Shown: in pieces, positions 27,262-35,700 of the stretch | Position numbering within the stretch: position 1 is the first letter of the stretch | Layout of the letters: every line of letters begins with the position of its first letter | Assembly (NCBI RefSeq): GCF_023195915.1 | Contig: NZ_JALPRP010000002.1 | Coordinates: forward strand, 434,001-498,000 | From: Methanoculleus sp. 7T | GTDB taxonomy: Archaea > Halobacteriota > Methanomicrobia > Methanomicrobiales > Methanoculleaceae | DNA length: 64,000 bases | Direction of reading: 5' to 3' | Program-made: the position numbers and the translations under genes | The notes under the pieces: generated by a model | Databases searched by the model: none | Told to the model about the DNA's origin: nothing | Seen by the model: only the letters and a program-made list of their open reading frames with translations

Positions 27262-28005
27262 TCAGACGTCCGGCATGACGCCGGGTGCGAGAACCGCGAT
27301 CAGGAAGAGGATGATGGGCTGGTGCAGGAAGTAAACAAGGAGCGAGTGCCGGCCAAGAACCTCGAACGGCCGGGCAACCGCCGGCTCCGCCGCCTGAAGC
27401 GAGAATCCCCGCTTCCCGCCCGGGTAGAAAAGGTACCCGCAGGCCATCCCGATGAGAACGAGGCCGAACCAGGGGAGGAGCGGCACGTAATCGAGGCTGG
27501 CAAAGGACGCCGGATGGATCCCGAGCCAGAGGAGAGGCCACGGGCCCGAGATAGCGTTTGTGACGTAGCCGGCGAGGATGCAGGCTGTGCCCAAGATAAG
27601 GTTTGTTGTGCCGAACCGTACAAATAGCGGCGCGAGTACGATTGCGATGCCGATGAAGTGCAGGATACCGAAGACGACGTAGACCGAAGGGAGGAAGAAC
27701 CAGGTGACGGCGGTGATGACAAGGCCCAAGGAGAATATCATAAGACCGCGCCGGACGTACTTGAGCGCAAGGTCGCGTCTCGTGAGCCGCTGCGCAGCCC
27801 GGGCGTAACTGATGGTGAAGGAGACCCCGACGATGAAGATGAACGTCGATGCGGTTAGGTAGGCGAGCATCCGGAGGAACCCGCTGGAGACGTTCAGCGG
27901 CAGGACCCCGAAGAAGTTGAGGTCGAAGGCGGAGTGGAATACGATCATCGTCACGACGGCGATGCCTCGGGCGAGATCGATCTCCCAGTAGCGTTCTGCC
28001 GGCAT
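27262..28005 (-). CDS. Membrane acyltransferase-like protein (DUF1624/HGSNAT type)
   Basis: 247 residues from the ATG at 28005. The start is set by the conserved opening RYWEIDLARGIAVVTMIVFHSAFDL; the frame upstream reads through a zinc-ribbon gene. About seven membrane helices follow, ending in GRHSLLVYFLHQPIILFLI, the closing motif of the heparan-alpha-glucosaminide N-acetyltransferase-like family. The early His in MIVFHS is the presumed acetyl acceptor. These proteins move acetyl groups across the membrane onto sugars or lipids; the substrate here is unknown. Probably cotranscribed with the zinc-ribbon gene 11 bp upstream. Confidence 0.85.
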   Translation of the reverse strand: MPAERYWEIDLARGIAVVTMIVFHSAFDLNFFGVLPLNVSSGFLRMLAYLTASTFIFIVGVSFTISYARAAQRLTRRDLALKYVRRGLMIFSLGLVITAVTWFFLPSVYVVFGILHFIGIAIVLAPLFVRFGTTNLILGTACILAGYVTNAISGPWPLLWLGIHPASFASLDYVPLLPWFGLVLIGMACGYLFYPGGKRGFSLQAAEPAVARPFEVLGRHSLLVYFLHQPIILFLIAVLAPGVMPDV

Positions 28006-28016
28006 GGCCGCCGCCG

Positions 28017-28175
28017 TCAGAAGAGTTTCCGGCGGATCGGGGCGCCGCAGACGGGGCAGACCTTCGTATCGGCGATCTCCCTCTCCTGCTCCTCGGTGGG
28101 CTCGTTGTAGATCCGGGAGAAGCCGCACTCCCGGCTGCACTCGAGAACGACGAAGGGACTACAGATCCGCCCCAT
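28017..28175 (-). CDS. Small zinc-ribbon protein
   Basis: 52 residues from the ATG at 28175, preceded by GGAGGGG at good spacing. Cysteine pairs CSREC and CPVCG frame an acidic helix (EPTEEQEREIADTK), a two-knuckle zinc ribbon. Role unknown. It is translated just ahead of the acyltransferase-like gene on the minus strand. Confidence 0.7.
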   Translation of the reverse strand: MGRICSPFVVLECSRECGFSRIYNEPTEEQEREIADTKVCPVCGAPIRRKLF

Positions 28176-28317
28176 GTCTGTCCCCTCCATCCCTCTGCTG
28201 CACACGTATCATGGTTGCCTTAACTCCCATGGAGGCGCTCATCTGATAAGCGTTTACCCGTGAATCTCGGAGAGGCAGCATTATGCCTCGTCCCGGCCTA
28301 CCGTGGTACGGTTTCAC

Positions 28318-29175
28318 ATGAGCGATCGGGATGAACACATTATAGAAGCCGCCGGCAGATGCCGGGTCGTGGTCAGGGACGGCCGGGTAGTCGAGGTCGG
28401 GGAACCGCAGATCGAAGACTGCCCGCTAGCCAGGCGGTTTGCCTGTCCGATCCGAGAGATGACGCCGGATGCGATACGCGAGAACATCGAGGCGCGAATC
28501 CGGGCCTTCGGGATGTGCACGCCGAAGCGGGAGGTCCTTGCCGAGCCCGACTTCGTCCTCTTCGGGGCGTCGGAACTCCTGAGCGGCTCCGTCAGGCAGG
28601 GCCTGCTCGACGCTGCGGTGATCGTCTCCGACGGGGCCGGAACCCTTGTCACACGGAACCCCGCCCTCATCCAAGGGATCGGCGGCCGGATGTCGGGGCT
28701 CCTGAAGACGAGCCCGATCCGCGAGGTTATCGCACGGATTGAGGAGAACGGGGGCGTGGTCCTCGACCCGAAGACCGCCGCCATCGATCAGGTCGCCGGT
28801 GTCGCACTGGCGGCGACGCTCGGCTACCGGCGGATCGCCGTGACTACCGCCGTGGCTGCCGAGGCGGCGGCTATCAGGGACCGGTTCCCGGACGTCGTGA
28901 TCGTCGGCGTCCACCTGACCGGGATATCACGGGAGGACGCTATCCAGATGACCGGCGCGGCCGACCTGGTCACCGCCTGCGCATCGCGGTATATCCGCGA
29001 GGAGGCGGCAAAGACCGCGCTCCTGCAAGCAGGAACATCCATCCCGGTCTTTGCGATGACCCGGGCGGGAAAAGCGATCGTTCTTGCGAAGGCGGAGGAG
29101 ACCGACCAGCCGCTCATTATCCACGGTGCACGCCTCCCGGTGCCGGGGTCGCAGTCTCCCGAGCCGCTCTGTTGA
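28318..29175 (+). CDS. DUF2099 protein (putative methanogenesis marker protein 8)
   Basis: 285 residues from the ATG at 28318; a GTG five codons upstream is possible. The opening DEHIIEAAGRCRVVVRDGRVVEVGEP and the following IEDCPLARRF agree with my memory of the DUF2099 family, methanogenesis marker 8, found in nearly all methanogens and of unproven function. The middle section (DAAVIVSDGAGTLVTRNPALIQGIGGRMSG and IDQVAGVALAATLGYRRIAV) is Rossmann-like. Several cysteines lie near the N-terminus (CR, DCP, CPI, MCTP). The gene is single and convergent to the HAD gene. Confidence 0.85.
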   Translation: MSDRDEHIIEAAGRCRVVVRDGRVVEVGEPQIEDCPLARRFACPIREMTPDAIRENIEARIRAFGMCTPKREVLAEPDFVLFGASELLSGSVRQGLLDAAVIVSDGAGTLVTRNPALIQGIGGRMSGLLKTSPIREVIARIEENGGVVLDPKTAAIDQVAGVALAATLGYRRIAVTTAVAAEAAAIRDRFPDVVIVGVHLTGISREDAIQMTGAADLVTACASRYIREEAAKTALLQAGTSIPVFAMTRAGKAIVLAKAEETDQPLIIHGARLPVPGSQSPEPLC

Positions 29176-29186
29176 CGCCGGCGGAT

Positions 29187-29882
29187 CTACCGGCCCAGGA
29201 TGCCCACGTGGCCCAGGAGCTCGCCGAACTCCTCAAGGACGATGTCGGCCGCGACATCGGCCGTCCTGCTCCGGCGCCAGTCGCCGTAGGCGGCAAAGGC
29301 GGTCACCATGCCGAGCTGCCGTCCGGGTGCGATATCCCGCCTCGGGCTGTCGCCCACCATCATCGCCTCCTCCGGCGCCGCATCGAGCCCTCGGAGGGCA
29401 TAGAGGAGGGAGTCCGGCTCGGGTTTTCGTTTTCCCGAGACCTCCGGGGTCACCACGACCTCGAAGAAGTCGATGAGCCCGGTCTTCTCAAGCCGCCGAT
29501 GCGCCTGGAACGACTCCGCGTCGGTGGCGACCGCAAGCCGGACCCCGGCGTCCTGCAGGCACCGGAGCGTCTCCTCCACGCCCGGATAGGGCTCGACGAG
29601 GTCGAGTTTCACGTCTTCGTAGGTGCGGCAGCAGACCTCGAACGTCCGGGGCCGGTATACCCCGAGACCCTCAAGGAAGTCGCGTATGTTCCTGTGATCC
29701 TCAAACCCGTAGGTCCCGTTGAGGAACCGCGAAAAGAGCGCCTCAGGGTCTCCGGTCCCGAGGTAGTCGACGACGCACCGGCACGCCTCCCGCTTCGCTC
29801 CCACGAGGTCGAAGAGGGTGTTGTCCATATCGCAGACGACCGCCTCTACCTTTCGATGCCGAGTGCCGAGAGTTGCCTGCAT
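29187..29882 (-). CDS. HAD-family phosphatase
   Basis: 231 residues. Motif I is D18-M-D-N-T-L-F, motif II the Thr/Ser in VATDAES, motif III the Lys in SGKRKPEPD, and motif IV GDSPRRDI. An alpha-helical cap lies between about 25 and 95. The layout is of the phosphoglycolate phosphatase-like subgroup; the substrate is open. Its start overlaps the end of the PIN-nuclease gene by 37 bp, making it the third member of the CARF-PIN-HAD run. A role in removing a phosphorylated signal or end would fit the context but is speculation. Confidence 0.9.
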   Translation of the reverse strand: MQATLGTRHRKVEAVVCDMDNTLFDLVGAKREACRCVVDYLGTGDPEALFSRFLNGTYGFEDHRNIRDFLEGLGVYRPRTFEVCCRTYEDVKLDLVEPYPGVEETLRCLQDAGVRLAVATDAESFQAHRRLEKTGLIDFFEVVVTPEVSGKRKPEPDSLLYALRGLDAAPEEAMMVGDSPRRDIAPGRQLGMVTAFAAYGDWRRSRTADVAADIVLEEFGELLGHVGILGR

Positions 29883-30853
29883 ATTGCTAGTTCTCTTGAA
29901 AAATCACGGTAATGCTCATCGTCCCGAAAGCGCACCTTCAGTTCGTCGAGGTCGTTGCCCTTCCCTCCGTACTCCCCGAAGACCGCGACGCCGTTGCACC
30001 GGATGAACCCGAAGACGGCGGCCAGATTGAAGAGCAGCCGCCGGAACGCAGGCGCCGTGCATGCTGTTGCTTCCATAGTATATGGGCGGTCAAAGTAGAA
30101 GTACTCGAGCCCTTCGGCAACGCAGAGGTCCGCCATGTAGATGTCTGCGGTCAGGAGGACCGGGAGGGCATACCGCTCCTCCTCGAACTTCCGGAGCGCT
30201 TGGACGATGTTGCGGTCGTTCTCCTCCGAGAGGTGCGTGTGCGGGCCGGGCGACGGTATCTCCGTCGCCCGGTCCCGGATAGAGCGGTACTCTTTCAGGG
30301 CAAGGTATGCCGCTTTCCGGGACCGCTTCATCCGCTTGTTCTCGAGTTCCCCGATGAAATCCCGGTAGCCGGGCGCACACGCCGCCATCTCGCCTATCAT
30401 CTTTGCGGGATACTTGCGGTTGATGGCATACGTGATCTCGTCCCGGACGGTCTCGACGATCAGGTAGGAAGAGTGGCCGATTCCCGGGTGGTTCGATGCA
30501 AAGCAGTGGTAGAAGAGGTTCGTGTCCAACCCGAAGAAGACGGCCTTCTTCAGTTGCCCGTAGGACGTGAGCATCGTATCGAAGGCGGCCTGGTTCACGT
30601 AGCCGACGATGCCGCTTGCGAGCATGCATTCTTGAAAGTCGGAGTAGGAAGGGAGTTCCTCGGCAATCGGCTCGTACCCGGAGAGCCAGTCTTGGAAGGT
30701 CTCCCGGGATGCAGGAAGTTCAAGCGAAAAACCGATCCCTTCGGGGCGTGCTACCAGGAGGTCCCCCTCATAGAGCGGGTACGAGACGTGGACCTCATCG
30801 AGGCTGTTGAGGAGGATCTGCAACTCGCTCTCCCTGACGATTGCGTCTCTCAC
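29846..30853 (-). CDS. PIN-domain nuclease partner of a CARF-like protein
   Basis: 335 residues from a GTG that overlaps the upstream stop (GTGA). The PIN acidic set is visible in order: D110 in LDTNLFYHC, E134 in VETVRDEI, D213 in SEENDRNIVQAL and D237 in LLTADIYMADLC. The fold is enlarged: an unrecognised region of about 105 residues precedes it, and a C-terminal segment of about 80 residues follows. PIN domains are metal-dependent RNases. The direct translational coupling to a CARF-like protein suggests a ligand-controlled RNase. The PIN call is firm from motifs; the substrate is unknown. Confidence 0.75.
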   Translation of the reverse strand: MRDAIVRESELQILLNSLDEVHVSYPLYEGDLLVARPEGIGFSLELPASRETFQDWLSGYEPIAEELPSYSDFQECMLASGIVGYVNQAAFDTMLTSYGQLKKAVFFGLDTNLFYHCFASNHPGIGHSSYLIVETVRDEITYAINRKYPAKMIGEMAACAPGYRDFIGELENKRMKRSRKAAYLALKEYRSIRDRATEIPSPGPHTHLSEENDRNIVQALRKFEEERYALPVLLTADIYMADLCVAEGLEYFYFDRPYTMEATACTAPAFRRLLFNLAAVFGFIRCNGVAVFGEYGGKGNDLDELKVRFRDDEHYRDFSRELAICRQLSALGIER

Positions 30854-31341
30854 GCCATCACCCCCGCATCCTCCATGAGATCTCGGATTCTCTGGATCTG
30901 ACGTGGGATCATCATGTACGGCTTTGCAACGTCGTCGATACTCTTCATGGCAAGATAGTAGATATGCCGGATATCAAGCCCCGCAAGCGAGACCGCGATG
31001 AGTGCCCCGGCGACCGTGACTTTCCTGCCCGACGTGATATCGATCGCCACATGGAGCCCTCGGCCGATAAGGTCTCCCGCAAGCGACCGGATCGTCTGCC
31101 CGGCTTTTACAAAGTCCGTTTCCGGGAGAACCTCCACTCCTATTGCGGGAGCAAACCCGTACCCCGCCGAGACTATCCGGACCGCTTCGGCCGCTCTCGA
31201 TGTGTTCCCTGCGTACGGCTCCTCGGTGACGATAACGACCCGTTCGGGGCGCAACCCCTTCTCACGCAAGACTGCATGATAAGCGTTGACCAGCGCCCAT
31301 GTTGAGCGTCCGAGAAGTGTTATGTAGGCATCGCCGGGCAT
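30850..31341 (-). CDS. Stand-alone CARF-like Rossmann ligand sensor
   Basis: 163 residues. It has the CARF pattern: a first strand and loop YITLLGRSTWALVNAYHAVL, a second strand RVVIVTEE, and the signature loop D101-I-T-S-G-R-K-V (compare D-h-T-G-G-T/R-K of Csm6/Csx1/Card1-type proteins), then a helix and the strand IRHIYYL. It has no effector domain of its own; the only effector in reach is the PIN protein translated from the next gene. CARF domains bind cyclic oligoadenylates in type III CRISPR systems. No cas gene or CRISPR array is in the window, so the ligand could be different. Confidence 0.7.
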   Translation of the reverse strand: MPGDAYITLLGRSTWALVNAYHAVLREKGLRPERVVIVTEEPYAGNTSRAAEAVRIVSAGYGFAPAIGVEVLPETDFVKAGQTIRSLAGDLIGRGLHVAIDITSGRKVTVAGALIAVSLAGLDIRHIYYLAMKSIDDVAKPYMMIPRQIQRIRDLMEDAGVMA

Positions 31342-31673
31342 AGGAGATCACCGGAGGTATTCCTGCTCAAGACTCGCCCTGCTGCTATATAGGCTTTGTC
31401 GGAGGCCGTCTCCCGAAATCGGGGTTCGCGGTCGATATTTTGAGGGAGATGCTTCGTTCTTTTCGGTCCCTTCCTAGGGTATTCGCCCCTCCGGAAAGGG
31501 TCCCCGATATCTCGCCGGATTACGGCAGCATTCTATCTGAGGGGTTTTTAAAATACGCCTTTATCGCGGAATAAATCGGAAAAGGCCGCGAAATAATTGA
31601 TAAATGTTTTATGATGGGTCTCCTCATAGTGGTATAGGAGAGCGCGAAAATTACCCCCGGAGAGATAGGATCA
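31342..31673. other. Intergenic region between divergent genes
   Basis: About 330 bp between the CARF gene and the HTH gene. TATA-like stretches are seen near 31543-31555 (TTTTTAAAATAC) and 31601-31613. CTCCGGAAAGGGTCCC and neighbours near 31490 can form weak hairpins. No RNA gene recognised. Confidence 0.4.
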
Positions 31674-32279
31674 ATGGAGACCAGAAAAGTAAGATTGCGA
31701 ACACCGGCCGATACCTGGGGGTTGGTGGACCCGGACCAGCAGAGGAAGGCACGCCGGGATGCTATCGATGATGGAGATCTGATCGAGATCACTCGGATGG
31801 GAAGGGAGATCGGCATCACCTTTCCCCTTGCGGTCTCGGCACGGGCGGCGCAGAGCATGGTGCCGTTCCCGAACATCCCTCAGGAAACCGTGACGGAGAA
31901 CTTATGGGATACCCTTCATGCCTTCAGAGACAAAGCCACTACGACGACTGCAGAGGAGTTCGAGTTCCAGGCAAGCCTCTACCAGAACGGCCTCGTCCCC
32001 ACACTCACCTTCAAGGCCACCGTCTCCCCCGGGGACGACGGCGAGCCGGTCATCACCATCATGATGCCGGACGAGGACTGGGAGACGATCGGGTGTGGCG
32101 GCCACCACAATGCGTGCGACACGATGCTCACCGTCGACGACGTGGCGTCAGCCCTGAACTTCACCCCCGGCCGGATCCGGGAGTTCATCAGGGAGGAGCG
32201 GATCCCGGCGGTCAAGTGCGGGGGGTCGTGGCGGATCAAGCGCTCGGAGCTCGAACGGCTCATGAATGAAGGGTTCTGA
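31674..32279 (+). CDS. DUF6573-like protein with excisionase-type HTH
   Basis: 201 residues. The N-terminal part (RRDAIDDGDLIEITRMGREIGITFPLAVSARA) resembles DUF6573, a family I recall from plasmids and phages. The C-terminal 55 residues are a MerR/excisionase-like helix-turn-helix (TVDDVASALNFTPGRIREFIREERIPAVKCGGSWRIK) of the kind that reads short DNA sites. A GCGGHHNACD segment between them could bind a metal. GGAG lies about 11 bp before the ATG. This pairing suggests origin from a mobile element; it stands alone here. Confidence 0.7.
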   Translation: METRKVRLRTPADTWGLVDPDQQRKARRDAIDDGDLIEITRMGREIGITFPLAVSARAAQSMVPFPNIPQETVTENLWDTLHAFRDKATTTTAEEFEFQASLYQNGLVPTLTFKATVSPGDDGEPVITIMMPDEDWETIGCGGHHNACDTMLTVDDVASALNFTPGRIREFIREERIPAVKCGGSWRIKRSELERLMNEGF

Positions 32280-32750
32280 CCCCGGCTCGGTGCGAGACGG
32301 GCTTATCATTGCATTCCCTCCCGAACACTTTTCTTTGCAGGGAGTTCCCGTCATCTACCCGAAACGCATCCCAAAACCCTATGGGGCCGTACCCGGCCGC
32401 ACGCCCGGCCGATGAAGATCGGGACATAAGTCCGGCACAGGGCGGTGCAAGTTCTTCCGGCTCACCCGTGCGCAGAAGAGGAACGTGGCTGATTCCATCA
32501 GGCGGGGAATCCTCTCCTTAATAGAGCGAGACCCGGACATGAGAAGTATGGAGTGCGCGGGCATAAGCTCCCGGTGCGTACAACACCCCCCCTCCGATAA
32601 GTTTTGGGATGAACGTTCCACAGCAAAACGCCCCGGAGAGGACGACCTCTGAGGATTCGGGTCTTTGGAAACAAATTAGATATATAGTTTCTTATATTTG
32701 ATCGACGAGGAGAAAGAAAATATTTAATTTTTAGGCGTATATGATTCATT
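32280..32750. other. Intergenic region, A/T-rich at its 3' end
   Basis: About 470 bp. The first 300 bp are of average composition with no convincing frame or RNA fold. From 32660 the DNA turns A/T-rich (TTAGATATATAGTTTCTTATATTTG near 32676-32700), giving several TATA-like boxes for the HEAT-repeat gene. Confidence 0.5.
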
Positions 32751-35700
32751 ATGTGCACCAAGGCCCCACAGAAATTTAGGATCCGTTCTTTCGTTGATTC
32801 CATGGTCGGAATCGATGATGCGGCGACGGAACAGGCAGATGGTGCCGGCGGGTGCGCGCCCGAACCTGATAGCGGTCGTGCACCTTTCGGGACGCCGTAC
32901 GCCTCGGCATGTGCAGGCTGCGGGGTGGCATGCCTCGTTATCCTCCTGCTCTGTGCAGGGGCGGCAGGCATGCAGGTATCTCTGACACATGAGACCCTGT
33001 GCCCCATCGTAGGCCTCCTCGGGCTCTTCGGGCCGGATGGGTCTTCTTTTCTCAGGCACTGGATACGGAAGAGCACCAAAGGGCGCGATAACGAAGAGAA
33101 CCCCCGGAACCTAGACCCGGACCCGGAAGCCGCCGCCCTGAGTTTGCGTGCGCCACGGGAGGAAGCGCCCACAACGGCACCCCCGAACGAGCGCGTCCGG
33201 GCCGACGGAGAGACCGACGTGCTTGAGAGGCTAGAGAAGATCCCCGAGGCTTTCCTGCGGTTCGAAGAACTCGTCTCCCCGGACGGGGCAAGTGCTGGCC
33301 TCTCCTCCCACGAACCCAAGAACCCCCCGGACAGCGAACCGGTGAAGGCGGAGACGCTCCCCGACCTTCCTTTCCCAGGCAGCCCGAACGAGAGTGCGTT
33401 CGACGAACCGGACGAACTCTCCGAACTCCTCCTAGACGACCTCTCCCTCCCCCAGCCCGAACCCCTCACCGATGAGGAACTCATGGAACTGCTCGGGTTC
33501 GACGACGAGGACGACAAACAGCCCATCGAGGCCGCCGGATGCGATACCGACTCCTGCGAGCCGGCAGATTCCACGATCTCTGCTCCTGCCGAAGAGGCTA
33601 TTCCGTACGAGGACCTATCAGTGGAGTCGCTCATCGACGGCCTCGGCGGTGACGATGCCGAGGCCCGCGACCGTGCCGCCAGCGCCATTGCAGAGCGCGG
33701 AACCGACGCCGTGCCCCCCCTGATAGAAGCCCTCGCCCTTGCGGACGACGGGAAACGGTGGTGCGTCGCCGAAACCCTCGCCGCAATAGGGGAAGATTCA
33801 ATCCCCGCGCTGATTGCCGCGCTCGGGGATAGCGAGGCACAGGCCGGAGCGGCTGCAACGCTTGTACGTATCGGCGGCCCGGCCGTGTCGCCGCTCATTG
33901 CGGTGCTTGCCGGCGGTGACGGCGAGGTACAGTTCGGCGCCCGCTATGCGCTCCGAGAGATCGGCGACGAGGCGGTCCCTCTCCTCGTCGAGGCTCTTGA
34001 TGCGCCCGACGGAGGGATCCGGAGTTCTGCCGCAGAGATCCTCCGAGAACTTGAATGGAGGCCGCCCAATGACGCTGCGGCGATCCGGTACCTCATTGCC
34101 AGCGAGGCGTGGCTTGATGTAGCGGAGTACGGTGAGGCCGCGATCAATCCCCTCATCAGCATCCTGAGGTCTCCAGATAAGGAGGCATGGTGGAATGCCG
34201 CCCGGACCCTCGGGGAGATCGGTGAGCCGGCAGTCGACCCGTTGGTCGACCTGCTGCACAGAGCAGACGGCAAGGTCCGATCGCTCACAGCAATGGCGCT
34301 CGCGGAGATTGGACTCCCTGCGGCCGACCCGCTCATCGGGGTGCTCTCAGAGCCGTCTCTCCGGGGCACGGCGGCGGCAGCCTTGGTAAAGATTGGGGAG
34401 CCGGCAGCTGAAGCATGTATCCAGGCCCTGTACAAGACCGATGGGGATGCGCAGGAAGCGCTCCGAGAGGTCCTCTCCGCACTTGGGGAAGCGGCGGTCC
34501 CGCCCCTGATCCAGGCTCTGACGGCTGACCGATCCAAGGTCCGCAGTTGTGTTGCTGATATCCTAGATGAGATGGGCTGGGAACCATGGGGCGATGCCGA
34601 GCGGGCTTGGTATCTGATTGCTCGGGAACAGTGGATGGAACTTGCCCTGATGGGCACGCCGGCCGTCGGACCCCTGATTCGGACGCTCAACAGCGACGAC
34701 GACCGAGTCCGAGGGGAGGCTGCGGAGACGCTCGGCGAGATCGGCGACCCGGCGGCGGTAGGGCCGCTCGTGGATGCCCTCGCCGACGATGCAGTCGCCC
34801 CGGCGGCGGCGGATGCGCTCGTTGCCATCGGAGAACCTGCCGTAGCCCCGACCCTTGAACTGCTTGATGGAGAGAGGGGGGCCGCACGGGAGAACGCCGT
34901 TGAGGTTCTCGGCAGGATCGGAGCGCCCGAAGCCGTCCCGGCCATAGCAGAACTTGTCAGGAGCGGCGGCGACCGCCTACATCGGAAGGCGGTGGACGCC
35001 TTGATCGGCATCGGTGCGCCTGCGATAGAGGCCCTCATCCCCCTCCTCAGTGAAGACGGGGACGGGCACGCAGGAGCAGTAGCCGCGCTCACCGGGATCG
35101 GCGACGCTGCGTGCCGAGCGCTTGTCGAAGCGCTCGGCGATGAGAATGCCCGGATTCGGATGGGGGCTGCGATGGTGCTTGAGAGGATCGGCTGGGCACC
35201 CGCAGGAGAAGAAGAGCAAGCCGCATACCTGATCGCTCTGCAGCGGTGGCCTGACATCGTAGGTCTCGGGGCCTCGGCCGTCGACTTTCTGGCGGCGCGG
35301 CTCGGCGATCCGGATGAGGGCGTGCAGGCGGGGGTAGCGGAGTCGCTCGCCCGTCTCGGGGCTCCTGCGGTTCCTCCCCTGATCCGCATGCTCGGCGAAG
35401 AGAGCCTTTGCGAGCCTGCAGCGGATACGCTGGTTCGGATCGGGGAGGCCGCCGTCGATCCCTTGGTCCGTGCTCTGAAGGAGAGAAAACTCTGCAGGGC
35501 GGCTGCCGAAGCACTGGTCCGGGTCGGGAGGCCTGCCGCCGTTGCACTCGTCCCGACACTCGGGCGCCCCGAGACCGGAGAGGTCGCGGCGGAGGTCCTG
35601 ACCGCAATGGGAGAGCCTGCCGTCGAGCCGCTGGTCGAGGCGCTCGGGAACGGCGATGCTCTGGTCCGACAGAGGGCCGGAGACGTGCTTATCGGCCTCG

